The notes: generated from the sequence alone by a model not told the origin. Counted from the first letter of the stretch, positions 8,284 through 17,392 are shown. The stretch: 64,000 nucleotides of DNA from Planctomycetota bacterium (GCA_016350165.1 CP066225.1:4588001-4652000); one strand, 5' to 3'. Translations and numbers: made by a program.

Positions 8284-10029
8284 ATGAGTATTGAGCGACC
8301 AAAAGTACTGGTTTTTAAGGGACGTGTGACAGGCGACAAGAATGTAGCTGATCTTTTGGCTGATCATTTTGACGTCGATATTGTTACCACGATGGATGAA
8401 GCGCTTGAAGCGATGCGTACGGAATCCTTCCATGCGATTTATGCTGATACGGGCGACTTTCTGCCTTTGGAACGAGCGCTGGTTGGTGAGAAAGCATCCT
8501 TAGTGCTCAATACGATCGGCGAAGGTGTGCTGATCGTTGATGCTGATGGGCGATGTTCGTGGTCGAATACAAAAATGCAGGCTTTCGCTCCGGAGGTTGC
8601 AGAACACTCTAAACGTATTTGCTCGCAAGCACTTCACATCTTCTCCTCACTGATCGCTCGATCATCTTCTAAGCAAGCACCTCGTTCCAAGAAATTTACC
8701 TTCCAGGTTCATGACCGTTATTACGAAATGATCACATCGCCTGTGGTTGATGATTCAGGCAAAGTGCGTCAGGTTGTGGCTGTGGTTTGGGACGCGACAT
8801 CTGGCCGCAGATTGCAATCGAAGATTGATGCGATTGACTCAGCTGGTCGCGAGCTTGCACGAATTGAATCGGATGTTGTCGCTAAAGCGACGCCGTCTGA
8901 TCGTTTGAAGATTTTGCAGGAAAAAATCATCAAGTATTCGAAGGATTTGATGCACTTTGATCATTTCTCAATTCGTTTGCTTGATAAAAGAACGAATAAG
9001 TTAGAAGTGGTAATTTCTGAAGGTTTACCGCACGAAGCGCTTGAGATTGACCTTTATGCGCAACCTGAAGGTAATGGTATTTCGGGATATGTCGGTGCGA
9101 CAGGCCGTTCATATATTTGCCACGATACTGAAAAAGATTCACGTTATGTGATTGGTTTAGCTCACTGTAAATCGTCGTTGACGGTGCCACTGACATTGTT
9201 TGATGATGTTGTTGGTGTTTACAACGTTGAATCCGAGCAAGTGGGTGCGTTTACAGAAGAAGATCGTCAGTTTGCTGAGATCTTTGGGCGTAATGTTGCA
9301 CTGGCTTTGAATATTCTGGATTTGCTTGTTGTTGAACGTTACACAACATCAGGGCAGATTACAGATAACGTTGCTCAGGAAATGGCGCAGCCGATCAATG
9401 ACATCGTTACCGAAGCTCAAACACTGATGGAAGAATACATCGGTGATGATTCGATGCGTGCTCGTTTGAATCGAATTTTGGACAACGTTACATCGTTGCG
9501 TGATTCTGTTCGTGCTGTTACTGCTGGTCCGAAGGCTGTGCTTGGTACGGAGAAGGTGGCTGAGAAGATTGACGATCCTCATCTGAAGGACAAGAAGATC
9601 CTGATTGCAGATGATGAACCAAATATACGCCAGACGATTACGGATGTGCTGAAGAAACATGGTTGCAATGTGACATCATGTAAGGACGGCTACGAGGCAT
9701 GTTCACAACTTGAACAGCATCGTGACTTTGATCTGGTGATATCTGACATCAAGATGCCTTACCGGAACGGTTATGAGATTTTTGCAGCAGCGCAGCGAAC
9801 GCAGGATGAGCTGCCTGTGCTACTGATGACCGGATTTGGCTATGATCCGCACCACTCAATCGTGCGTGCATCTCAGGAAGGCTTATCGTCGGTGCTGTTT
9901 AAGCCGTTTAAGGTTGATCAGTTGATTGAGGAGGTACGCAAGGCATTGGGAATTACCGAGCCTCAGCTGCCACCTGCAGATGACATGTCTGAGTCGGAAG
10001 AGCAAAAAGATCGTGCGGCTTCCGAGTAA
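8284..10029 (+). CDS. PAS-GAF-receiver signalling protein without a kinase catalytic domain
   Basis: The protein has about 581 residues. Residues 7-60 resemble a degenerate receiver with a possible acceptor at Asp55. A PAS-like segment covers about 68-185. A GAF domain covers about 205-370. The stretch at about 375-425 is helical and sits where a histidine-kinase dimerisation helix would be, but it reads EMAQPIND and has no phospho-acceptor histidine, and no ATP-binding domain follows. A canonical receiver closes the protein (about 437-560), with the acidic pair ADDEP, acceptor Asp488 (VISDIKMP), Thr in LLMTGFG and Lys in LFKPF. I chose the ATG at 8284 over an upstream TTG. A partner kinase must act in trans. 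The output is unknown. Confidence 0.85.
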   Translation: MSIERPKVLVFKGRVTGDKNVADLLADHFDVDIVTTMDEALEAMRTESFHAIYADTGDFLPLERALVGEKASLVLNTIGEGVLIVDADGRCSWSNTKMQAFAPEVAEHSKRICSQALHIFSSLIARSSSKQAPRSKKFTFQVHDRYYEMITSPVVDDSGKVRQVVAVVWDATSGRRLQSKIDAIDSAGRELARIESDVVAKATPSDRLKILQEKIIKYSKDLMHFDHFSIRLLDKRTNKLEVVISEGLPHEALEIDLYAQPEGNGISGYVGATGRSYICHDTEKDSRYVIGLAHCKSSLTVPLTLFDDVVGVYNVESEQVGAFTEEDRQFAEIFGRNVALALNILDLLVVERYTTSGQITDNVAQEMAQPINDIVTEAQTLMEEYIGDDSMRARLNRILDNVTSLRDSVRAVTAGPKAVLGTEKVAEKIDDPHLKDKKILIADDEPNIRQTITDVLKKHGCNVTSCKDGYEACSQLEQHRDFDLVISDIKMPYRNGYEIFAAAQRTQDELPVLLMTGFGYDPHHSIVRASQEGLSSVLFKPFKVDQLIEEVRKALGITEPQLPPADDMSESEEQKDRAASE

Positions 10030-10277
10030 AACTGTTATTTTATGAATAATGAACAGCGTTTCGTGAAGCAAAATCGCTGTTTAGCAGCTTAAAAAGCACA
10101 TATCCTGTTTGTGACTGGATGTGGCTTTGCGATCATACTGCGTGATCGCTGCATTTCACTCGCACGCCTATCATCTTTGTGCGTCATTATGCTAAAGGGG
10201 TATGGGGAGTAATGTAGGGGGAACAATACGTTCATGATCCATGGCAGATCAGTTCGTGCATCACCTGGAGGTGCCCC
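10030..10277 (+). other. Intergenic region with two strong hairpins
   Basis: AACAGCG/CGCTGTT (10052-10081) lies just after the receiver gene and may end its transcript, although the T run is short. GCGATCA/TGATCGC with a seven-base loop (10129-10149) is a second perfect hairpin. The ribosome binding site GGAGG of the next gene is at 10267-10271. Confidence 0.5.
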
Positions 10278-11648
10278 TTGGCCAGCAAAAACACAATGAA
10301 CTCATCACTCGAAAAGCTTATGCCGCCATTTGATAACCCTCGTTTGGCAGCAGCCGCTTCAATTGCGCGCATTGTTGAGCGTTTTCCAAACCTACCGCCA
10401 ACGCCTCTTGAAACGACTGGATTGTCTCATCTTGATGCATCTTTAGCTACAGCTATTCATCGAACCGTTTTACAACGTTATATTACACTTGAGCATATTA
10501 TTACGCTGTATTTAAAGGGAAAGCCATTTGCTGCTCTAGAAACACCTATTCGTGCTGTTCTACTAACTGGTGCAGCTCAATTGGTTTTTATGAATCGATT
10601 GCCAGCGTATGCGGTTGTTGATGAAGCGGTCAAAATAACTCGAAATTTTGTTCGCCCCAAAGCTGCTGGTTTAGTGAATGCGGTACTGCGTCGTGTTGCT
10701 GATCTGGTTGATGTACATGATCCTGATTTACCATGGAAACCAAGTCAAAGCACATTGCCGATTGAGGCGGGATCAATACTTCTGAAAGAGGATATATTTC
10801 CTGATCCTGTAGATTTGGTTGAGCACTTGGCGTTAACGACATCGCACCCAAGGCGACTGCCACGTCGTTGGATACGAGAGTATTCACCTGAAGATGCGAT
10901 TGCTTTGTGCCAGCATAACATTTTGACGCCGCCAATTTTGGTTGTGACCGAGCCGGAGTTTGTACCTGATCCAGAATCTAATAATTACGATATTCACTCA
11001 ACACCTAATTGTTTGGTGTGGCGATCAACGTACACCGATCTGACAGATTTTTTGGCCCAAAATGAACACCATCGTCGCGTTCAAGATCCCGCACATACAA
11101 AAGCTGTGCGTTCGACAGCGGATTTGAATATTGAATCTGCTTTGGATTTTTGTGCGGGTAGGGGCACAAAGACACGTCAACTTGCAACACTACATCCTCA
11201 AGCACGCATAATATCGACTGATGTGGATGATAATCGTCGCCATGATCTCGCTAAGATCCCACATGATTTTCCGAATGTTCGTGTGGTTGAGCCGGAAGCA
11301 TTGCCTCCAGATGAGGTTGATTTATTGTTGCTTGATGTACCTTGTTCGAATTCAGCAGTTCTAGCACGGCGGCCAGAAGCTCGATACAGATTAAACGATC
11401 AGTCACTCAAGGATTTGGTCTCACTGCAGCATGAGATCATTACGGAGCTTTTCGGGCATGTTCGTGATGGTGGGTATATTCTTTATACGACGTGCTCACT
11501 GGAAGCTGAGGAAAATCAGCAACAAACCCAGTATATTCTCGACACAACTGGTGGTGCATTGGTGCGTGAAACAGCAATATTTCCTGCTGGCACGACACCC
11601 ACGACCTATCATGATGGTTCTTATCATGCCCTCATCCAATTGCCGTGA
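10278..11648 (+). CDS. rsmB: 16S rRNA (cytosine-C5) methyltransferase, RsmB type
   Basis: The protein has 456 residues and should methylate C967 of 16S rRNA using SAM. The N-terminal domain (about 20-150) is NusB-like (AVVDEAVKITR then GLVNAVLRR). The C-terminal half is the Rossmann methyltransferase. Motif I is DFCAGRGTKT. Motif IV is LLDVPCSNSAVL with Cys356. Motif VI is YTTCSLEAEEN with Cys406, the expected nucleophile. The start codon is TTG at 10278, supported by GGAGG seven bases upstream. No ATG in the next residues is better placed. Def and fmt, frequent neighbours in other bacteria, are absent here. Confidence 0.88.
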   Translation: MASKNTMNSSLEKLMPPFDNPRLAAAASIARIVERFPNLPPTPLETTGLSHLDASLATAIHRTVLQRYITLEHIITLYLKGKPFAALETPIRAVLLTGAAQLVFMNRLPAYAVVDEAVKITRNFVRPKAAGLVNAVLRRVADLVDVHDPDLPWKPSQSTLPIEAGSILLKEDIFPDPVDLVEHLALTTSHPRRLPRRWIREYSPEDAIALCQHNILTPPILVVTEPEFVPDPESNNYDIHSTPNCLVWRSTYTDLTDFLAQNEHHRRVQDPAHTKAVRSTADLNIESALDFCAGRGTKTRQLATLHPQARIISTDVDDNRRHDLAKIPHDFPNVRVVEPEALPPDEVDLLLLDVPCSNSAVLARRPEARYRLNDQSLKDLVSLQHEIITELFGHVRDGGYILYTTCSLEAEENQQQTQYILDTTGGALVRETAIFPAGTTPTTYHDGSYHALIQLP

Positions 11649-11754
11649 TTTGTAATAACACGTTTATAGACACCTTTTTTGCTCAAACACTAGACCTATT
11701 ACTCATTTCCACACACAATACATCAGGTGATGATATTCAATAAAGGGGCCCAGT

Positions 11755-12162
11755 ATGCTCATCAAAGTAGAACTAACTCGAATACTCATTCAGGAAACGG
11801 ATGACACGCATATTGTTGAATTACGTGAAGCTGATGGCGATCGAGTTATGCCGATTACGATTGGCTACTATGAGGCAGCTGCGATTGAAAGACGTTTGCT
11901 GGGAAACTTACCACCGCGTCCATTAACACATGAGCTGTTAGCCAACTCGATTGAAGAATTGGGCGGAACGATCGAGAAAATTATCATCTCCGATCTACAA
12001 GAGCATACATTTTTTGCGAACATCATCGTGAAGCAGGGTGAGAAGGAAATAAACCTTGATGCAAGGCCTTCCGATGCCATCGCACTTGGGTCAGCAACCA
12101 ATGTACCATTGTTTGTAGAAGATCACGTATTAGATCAAGTGACCAAGCCTTTCCAATCTTAA
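11755..12162 (+). CDS. BFN-domain (DUF151) protein
   Basis: The protein has 135 residues and forms a single DUF151/bifunctional nuclease domain. The family pattern is clear: an opening beta strand (MLIKVELTRIL), LREADGDRVMPITIGYYEA, the RPLTHELL turn, and the closing DARPSDAIALG with VPLFVEDHVL. Family members have been described as nucleases in plants and are of uncertain role in bacteria, where some are fused to UVR domains. This one has no fusion. It follows rsmB by 106 bases on the same strand and could share its transcript. Confidence 0.9.
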   Translation: MLIKVELTRILIQETDDTHIVELREADGDRVMPITIGYYEAAAIERRLLGNLPPRPLTHELLANSIEELGGTIEKIIISDLQEHTFFANIIVKQGEKEINLDARPSDAIALGSATNVPLFVEDHVLDQVTKPFQS

Positions 12163-12236
12163 TGTAATAAATACCTGCCATATCATTAATCGTTTACCCC
12201 ATTAACGTCCGTTTTGTTATGCGCCTATGATTGTGC

Positions 12237-12980
12237 ATGAAGCAAAATATTTACGATAATAGTACTTTCTTTAAGAACTATATTGATTTGAGAAATGAGC
12301 AAGACAACCTCAATGATCTGATTGAGCAGCCTGTCATGCAAGCATTGCTTCCTTCATTGCAGTCTAAGCATATATTAGATTTGGGATGTGGTTATGCGAA
12401 TTTTGAGAATTTTGCACTGCCTCAAGATCCTACGCATATCACTGCTGTCGATATCTCTGCAAATATGATTGAAAAGGCAACGAAGAATATCCAAGATCCG
12501 CGTGTGACATTTGTTCATCAACCAATCGAAGATTTCATTTATACAGGTCCCAAATTTGATTTGGTTTATTCTTCTCTTGCGCTCCATTACATTCGAGATT
12601 TCGAAGCACTGGCTCAACGTGTTTATGAAGAACTGAAGCCAGGTGGGCAATTCATATTTTCTGTGGAGCATCCCATTCTGACTTGCTTGAAATCGGAGTG
12701 GATCGGAGATCCTGAGTCCGCCGATTCTCATTGGCCAGTTGATCATTATTTTGAGGAGGGGCTGAGGCAAATTCATTGGTTCGTTGATGATGTCCATAAA
12801 TATCACCGTACCATTGAGAATTACATATCTACACTTTTGGGTGCAGGTTTTGATATGAAACATTTCATTGAACCGAGGCCAAGCGAGGAAATTGTTGAAA
12901 GAATGCCTCGGCATGCCCAACATCGTCGCCGCCCAATTTACATCATTTTGGATGTTCAAAAGCCTCGGAAGTCAGTTTGA
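12237..12980 (+). CDS. Class I SAM-dependent methyltransferase
   Basis: The protein has 247 residues. SAM-binding motif I is ILDLGCGYAN (about 42-51). The acidic residue after strand 2 lies in ITAVDISANM. The motif IV region reads FDLVYSSLALHYI and the post-IV helix LKPGGQFIFSVEHPI. This is the general small-molecule methyltransferase pattern (Methyltransf_11/25). The opening YDNSTFFKNYIDLR with EQP fits a broad group annotated only as class I methyltransferases. The substrate cannot be read. ATG at 12237 is preferred to TTG at 12231. The ribosome binding site is weak. Confidence 0.85.
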   Translation: MKQNIYDNSTFFKNYIDLRNEQDNLNDLIEQPVMQALLPSLQSKHILDLGCGYANFENFALPQDPTHITAVDISANMIEKATKNIQDPRVTFVHQPIEDFIYTGPKFDLVYSSLALHYIRDFEALAQRVYEELKPGGQFIFSVEHPILTCLKSEWIGDPESADSHWPVDHYFEEGLRQIHWFVDDVHKYHRTIENYISTLLGAGFDMKHFIEPRPSEEIVERMPRHAQHRRRPIYIILDVQKPRKSV

Positions 12981-13327
12981 AGGCCCCGAAAGTAGAATTT
13001 TGAGACTGAAATCACCCCAAAATCGAGAAAAAAGTTCATTTTTGTAACTTTAACTGAAAATTATCCCTCCAATTGGTTGCTTATTCTCGGCATTATGCCG
13101 AGAATACTACGAGTCTGTTACGGCGTACGTGCGGTGAACAGGAGAGCACGCGTTTTCTGGTCCACGATCTGAATTCTTCTCTGTCTGCAAACTACACATC
13201 AGTTTCCGCTTTTCCAGATCTCGTTTAATTGATCCGAAAATTGTCTCGGATCACGTTTCTTAGGGCTGACCGAAAAGCCCACGTTTTATTTGATTGCTGC
13301 AAAAGCAGCAGATGGAGATGCTTTCCA
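12981..13327 (+). promoter_or_regulatory. Long structured leader of the RRM gene
   Basis: About 350 bases hold no protein gene but four hairpins in a row. They are a 12-base-pair dyad at 13082-13106, an eight-base-pair TGATCCGA/TCGGATCA stem at 13230-13253, GGGCT/AGCCC at 13263-13280, and TGCTGC/GCAGCA with an AAAA loop at 13295-13310. The ribosome binding site GGAG (13314-13317) follows directly. This layout suggests translational or stability control of the RNA-binding protein gene, as in cold-shock leaders. Confidence 0.5.
13082..13106. repeat. Perfect 12-bp inverted repeat
   Basis: TATTCTCGGCAT and its exact reverse complement are separated by a single T. There is no T run after it. It could be an operator at the RRM promoter or a hairpin in the long leader. 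Confidence 0.7.
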
Positions 13328-13783
13328 ATGAACATCTATGTCGGCAACATGAGCTATTCGACGACCGAAGACTCTCTCCGCGCTCTTTTCGATAACTTTG
13401 GCACCGTTGATGAAGTGAAAGTCATCATGGACCGCGCAACTGGCCGCTCAAAAGGCTTTGCGTTCGTGACCATGGCTGATGATGACGAAGCTAACACAGC
13501 CATTGCCGAGCTGAACGACACTGAATTTGAAGGCCGTAATCTTAAAGTTAACGAAGCACAACCACGCGAGTCACGCCCACGCGGCGGTGGCGGTGGCTAT
13601 GGCGGCGGCGGCGGTGGCCGTGGCGGCTACGGCGGCGGCGGCGGTGGTGGCGGTCGTCGCGGTGGCGGCGGTGGCTACGGCGGCGGCGGTGGTGGCGGTC
13701 GTCGCGGTGGCGGCGGCGGTTACGGCGGTGGCGGTGGCTACGGCGGTGGCGGCGGTGGCGGCTACTCAAACCGTAACTACTAA
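13328..13783 (+). CDS. RRM RNA-binding protein with glycine-rich tail
   Basis: The protein has 151 residues. Residues 1-80 are one RNA recognition motif with RNP2 IYVGNM and RNP1 RSKGFAFVTM. The tail from about 86 is nearly pure glycine with spaced Tyr and Arg-Arg, ending in SNRNY. This architecture is that of the cyanobacterial Rbp and plant glycine-rich RNA-binding proteins, where members are cold-induced. Such tails can drive self-association. The frame is open from 13229, but the RRM begins at the ATG at 13328, which has GGAG 11 bases upstream. A long hairpin-rich leader precedes the gene and a strong terminator follows. Confidence 0.95.
   Translation: MNIYVGNMSYSTTEDSLRALFDNFGTVDEVKVIMDRATGRSKGFAFVTMADDDEANTAIAELNDTEFEGRNLKVNEAQPRESRPRGGGGGYGGGGGGRGGYGGGGGGGGRRGGGGGYGGGGGGGRRGGGGGYGGGGGYGGGGGGGYSNRNY
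13580..13770 (+). repeat. GGN codon low-complexity tract with 45-base internal repeat
   Basis: The glycine tail is encoded by GGT/GGC codons. The segment around GGTCGTCGCGGTGG recurs at 13652 and 13697, giving a 45-base period. Slippage or unequal recombination could change its length. Confidence 0.85.
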
Positions 13784-13810
13784 ACCATACGTTAATCCAG
13801 TTAACCAACA

Positions 13811-13840
13811 GGCTTCTCATTTGAGAAGCCTTTTCTTTTA
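13811..13840 (+). terminator. Terminator of the RRM gene
   Basis: GGCTTCTCA pairs with TGAGAAGCC (13811-13830) and is followed by TTTTCTTTT. It lies 28 bases after the stop codon. Confidence 0.9.
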
Positions 13841-13940
13841 GCTACATTTTTCATCTCTAACTGAAAATATTTGTTGCGACGCAAATTGCTTGATAGTATC
13901 GCGATAATCAAGCATTCAATAGTAGGTTTATTAAGGCCGC

Positions 13941-15635
13941 ATGATTTGGGAGTCGATCATGTTCTGTTCCAATAAGATTATTTTTTTAATCGTTACCGTT
14001 TTAATTGCTCAAATTAACGTCAATGCGGAGTCGTCAAGTAATCCATTTGGAATTGTGCCTCAACCACAATTTTCCAAAGTCGAACCCAATAAATCAGCGT
14101 TTCATATTTCGTCTGAAACTCAAATTACATACAACCACATCAATGCAAAGCCAATTGCGGAATTACTACGTGAAAAGTTACAACCTGCTACTGGATTTGA
14201 TATTGAGTTCAAGCAAGTAAATGATTTAACAAACGCTACGATTCAAATTCAATACTTACAATCAGATCAAATCAAAGATGAGGCGTACACTCTTGAAGCA
14301 TCATCATCTGGTGTGACTATCCAAGCTCACTCAGTTGAAGGGCTTCAATATGGTGTGCAGACATTACTTCAACTTCTACCGTCAGAAATTTTCTCTAGTC
14401 AAAAGATAGCTGATCATGAATGGGCTATACCGGCTTGTGTCATTACGGATCATCCTAGATTTTTAGATACACGTGGTTTGCATATTGATATATCACGACA
14501 TTTTTTTGATAAAGAGCAGCTTAAGCAACTTATTAATGTGATCGCAATGCATAAACTTAATACTCTGCATCTGCACTTAACTGATGATCAAGGTTGGCGT
14601 ATTCCAATTTCTAAATATCCCAAGCTTATTACTGTTGGGTCACGTAGCGATCACACATTATTTACTAAATCAAAGCCAAAGTTTCCTGAAGGCCCTGAAA
14701 AGTATTTATCCAAGCGTGATATAAAAGAACTGATTCGATATGCGCGTAAATACAATATTCAGATTATTCCAGAAATTGATATGCCTGGCCATATGGCCGC
14801 TGCAATTGCTGCATATCCCAATTTGAAAGCCCTCAATGATGATCGCTCTATACCACGTGTGATTCGTATTGATCGTCAAGGTTTAGAATTTTGCAAAGCT
14901 GTACTAACTGAAATCAATGAGCTTTTTGAACATCCAAAATATATTCATATAGGTTTTGACGAGGTGAATCTGGGCAGGGGGGAAAATCTCATACATTCAG
15001 ATGAGGATATAGCCAGATTTGCTACACAGTTAACTGCATTTATCAAAAAAGATTTGAAAACGACGCCAATTGTTTGGTGTGATGCTTTTACGCACGGCCT
15101 CAATGATCCAGATACAACAGTTCAATGGTGGAGATCTAGTAAAATTGCTTGGTGGAAGAAGCATAAATATACAATAGATGAATCGTTATTGATGGCTGAT
15201 CAGCCGTTTATTCTATCCCCGGCACATGTCATATATTTTGATATGAAGAATACATCAGGAGATGCTGGAGCAAAGTGGGCCAAACCAATTAGTGTTGCTG
15301 AATGTTATAACTGGGACCCAGTGCTTGATCTAAATGGTTTCGATGAAACAAAACAAGATTTACTTCGAGGGCTTACTGCTTGTGTTTGGACAGAGCATAT
15401 CAAAGACAGTGAAACGTTATTTGAACGAATATTACCGCGTATTGCAGCATTCTCGGAGAATGCATGGTCTATGCATGATCGTAATTCATCCAAACACTTA
15501 TCTTGGGTTCAATACCGAGATGAAATACTGATTCCTTATCAACTAAAAAGATATGATGCGATGGGTTGGAATTATTGGTCCAAAAATCAGCCTTCAAAGC
15601 TTCTTGATTTACCTGATAAAATCAAAGAATGGTAG
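13941..15635 (+). CDS. Beta-N-acetylhexosaminidase, glycoside hydrolase family 20
   Basis: The protein has 564 residues. It should release terminal N-acetylhexosamines from chitin oligomers or glycans outside the cytoplasm. A signal peptide covers the first 30 or so residues. A GH20b-like N-terminal domain (about 35-165) precedes the catalytic barrel. The barrel starts with DTRGLHIDISRHFF and LHLHLTDDQGWR. The catalytic pair is Asp340-Glu341 in HIGFDEVNLG. The usual second Gly of HIGGDE is Phe. An ATG at 13959 is an equally good start with GGGAG upstream. This gene and the next are more AT-rich than their neighbours. The enzyme could act downstream of the GH18 enzyme at 1.5 kb. Confidence 0.93.
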   Translation: MIWESIMFCSNKIIFLIVTVLIAQINVNAESSSNPFGIVPQPQFSKVEPNKSAFHISSETQITYNHINAKPIAELLREKLQPATGFDIEFKQVNDLTNATIQIQYLQSDQIKDEAYTLEASSSGVTIQAHSVEGLQYGVQTLLQLLPSEIFSSQKIADHEWAIPACVITDHPRFLDTRGLHIDISRHFFDKEQLKQLINVIAMHKLNTLHLHLTDDQGWRIPISKYPKLITVGSRSDHTLFTKSKPKFPEGPEKYLSKRDIKELIRYARKYNIQIIPEIDMPGHMAAAIAAYPNLKALNDDRSIPRVIRIDRQGLEFCKAVLTEINELFEHPKYIHIGFDEVNLGRGENLIHSDEDIARFATQLTAFIKKDLKTTPIVWCDAFTHGLNDPDTTVQWWRSSKIAWWKKHKYTIDESLLMADQPFILSPAHVIYFDMKNTSGDAGAKWAKPISVAECYNWDPVLDLNGFDETKQDLLRGLTACVWTEHIKDSETLFERILPRIAAFSENAWSMHDRNSSKHLSWVQYRDEILIPYQLKRYDAMGWNYWSKNQPSKLLDLPDKIKEW

Positions 15636-15686
15636 TAAATACCATTAGTGCATAGTCAATTGTGTTTCATGCGCATAACATTGCAC

Positions 15687-16196
15687 ATGAGTATGCAACC
15701 ACCATATCCACGCCGTTTTTCACACATTGGTTTGTCAGTACCTGACCTTGATAAAGCGGTTGAATTTTACCAAAGTGTAATGGGTTGGTACGTCATTATG
15801 CCGCCTACAACAATCGTTTCAGATGATTCTGCAATTGGTGTGATGTGTGATGACGTATTTGGTGAAGGATGGGGTTCATTCAAAATCGCTCACATGTCTA
15901 CAGTTGATGGTATCGGCGTCGAATTTTTTCAATTCAATAAAAACTACAGTCCTGATGAAAACTTGGATTATAACCGTACAGGAACGTTTCACTTTTGTGT
16001 TCAAGACCCTGATCTGGAAGGGCTTGTCGATAAAATTGTGTCACATGGTGGTAAGCAACGAATGCCTATTAGGTATTATTATCCGGGTGAGAAGCCATAT
16101 CGCATGGTCTATGTAGAAGATCCATTTGGCATTGTTTTTGAGATCTATTCACATTCATATGAACTGACATACTCAGCTGGTGCCTATCAGGATTAA
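15687..16196 (+). CDS. VOC (glyoxalase/bleomycin resistance) family protein
   Basis: About 169 residues form one vicinal-oxygen-chelate domain. It opens with FSHIGLSVPDLDKAVEFYQ and closes with MVYVEDPFGIVFEIYSHS. Candidate metal ligands are the His in SHIGL, the His in FHFCV and the Glu in FEIYS, spaced as in lactoylglutathione lyase-like proteins. The substrate is unknown. The frame opens at 15648, but no ribosome binding site is clear. I chose the ATG at 15687 from the domain boundary. The gene sits 50 bases after the GH20 gene and could be co-transcribed. Confidence 0.82.
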   Translation: MSMQPPYPRRFSHIGLSVPDLDKAVEFYQSVMGWYVIMPPTTIVSDDSAIGVMCDDVFGEGWGSFKIAHMSTVDGIGVEFFQFNKNYSPDENLDYNRTGTFHFCVQDPDLEGLVDKIVSHGGKQRMPIRYYYPGEKPYRMVYVEDPFGIVFEIYSHSYELTYSAGAYQD

Positions 16197-16293
16197 TGTA
16201 AAACTGCAGCATTATTCGAGCTATAACTAGCATTCATCTTGGCTTGTTTTGCATTATCTTTTAGCATAGCAAAATAACAATAAAATCTAACAT

Positions 16294-16310
16294 AATACGT
16301 TATTCGTATT
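16294..16310. promoter_or_regulatory. Small dyad in the promoter region of the EamA gene
   Basis: AATACG and CGTATT flank a five-base spacer in an AT-rich stretch 105 bases before the transporter start. It may be an operator. Confidence 0.3.
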
Positions 16311-16414
16311 TATTAGAATCGTTGTTATCTAAATTCGCATTTAAAATTAAGATTGTTACAATTCCTCTCACATATTGAATGCCCGTTTAAATACATGTTG
16401 TGAGAAGTATTGCA

Positions 16415-17368
16415 ATGAGTTCAAAACCTAATAGTCATTTGTTACCCTTGATCGCATTTTGGGTGGTAGGTTTAATATGGGGTACAGCTTTCATTTTTAT
16501 GAAAGATGCAGCTGAGATCCTAACGCCAAATCAAGTCGCTTTTAGTCGAGTTTTCTTTGGCTTCATCCCAGTATTAATCGCAGCAATTCTGCAAAAAGCG
16601 ATCAAGCTAGAACATATCAAGCACATTCACCATTTCTTCATTGCTTCTCTCTTAGCAGCTTCTATCTACTATTATGCATTTGCAAATGCTGCGGAACTAT
16701 TACCTTCAGGTATCAATGGTGCACTTTCAGGTAGTATTCCTCTCTTTGCCTTCATTACAAGTATCATTTTCCTGCGTGATGAGAAGATCACCATGCGAAA
16801 TATCCTTGGCATCATCATTGGATTTGTAGGTGTAGCGATTATTGCTAATCCAACCTCGCAGGATACTTCAGCTCTTAATATGAACGGGATTTTCTATATC
16901 CTTTTATCTTCGTTGGCTTGCGGTGCTTCTTTTGTGTATGTCCGTAAATTCATCACGCCATTAAAAATTAAACCACTTGCACTTGTAACTTATCAGTTAG
17001 CTCTCGCGACAATTACATTCTTGATGATTACTGATTTTACAGGCTATAACGCGATTTGGTCATCGCCTCGTGCATATTTGGGTCTAATTATTGGATTGGG
17101 TTTGCTTGCAACGGGCTTCGCATACATGATCTACTACTACATCGTTGATAAGCTTGGTGCGATCACAGCCTCCGCCTCAACATATATTCCGCCCGTTGTC
17201 GCTTTACTCATTGGCTCATTATTGGCAGGGGAATCAATTTCCGCTCGCGATTACATCGCAACAGCAATCATTTTCTTAGGCGTATTTCTACTAAACCCGC
17301 CTAAGCAGAAAACTCAGAAGAGCAGTGATATGGTAGAAGAAAAACAATTGGAAGAAATCGCTGATTAA
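16415..17368 (+). CDS. EamA-family (DMT superfamily) transporter
   Basis: The protein has 317 residues with ten hydrophobic segments arranged as two EamA repeats. The first opens with FWVVGLIWGTAFIFMK and the second with GIFYILLSSLACGASFVYVRK. The family exports or exchanges small metabolites such as amino acids. The substrate cannot be read. The C-terminal tail is short and charged (KQKTQKSSDMVEEKQ). The ATG at 16415 has GAGAAG upstream and is preferred to GTG at 16400. A terminator follows the stop codon. Confidence 0.88.
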   Translation: MSSKPNSHLLPLIAFWVVGLIWGTAFIFMKDAAEILTPNQVAFSRVFFGFIPVLIAAILQKAIKLEHIKHIHHFFIASLLAASIYYYAFANAAELLPSGINGALSGSIPLFAFITSIIFLRDEKITMRNILGIIIGFVGVAIIANPTSQDTSALNMNGIFYILLSSLACGASFVYVRKFITPLKIKPLALVTYQLALATITFLMITDFTGYNAIWSSPRAYLGLIIGLGLLATGFAYMIYYYIVDKLGAITASASTYIPPVVALLIGSLLAGESISARDYIATAIIFLGVFLLNPPKQKTQKSSDMVEEKQLEEIAD

Positions 17369-17392
17369 AGGTCTATTGAGAATATAAAATTT

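Noticed and set aside
13527-13841. Alternative frames of the RRM gene encoding Ala/Val or Arg/His-rich proteins
   Set aside because: They are frame shadows of the GGN repeat tract.
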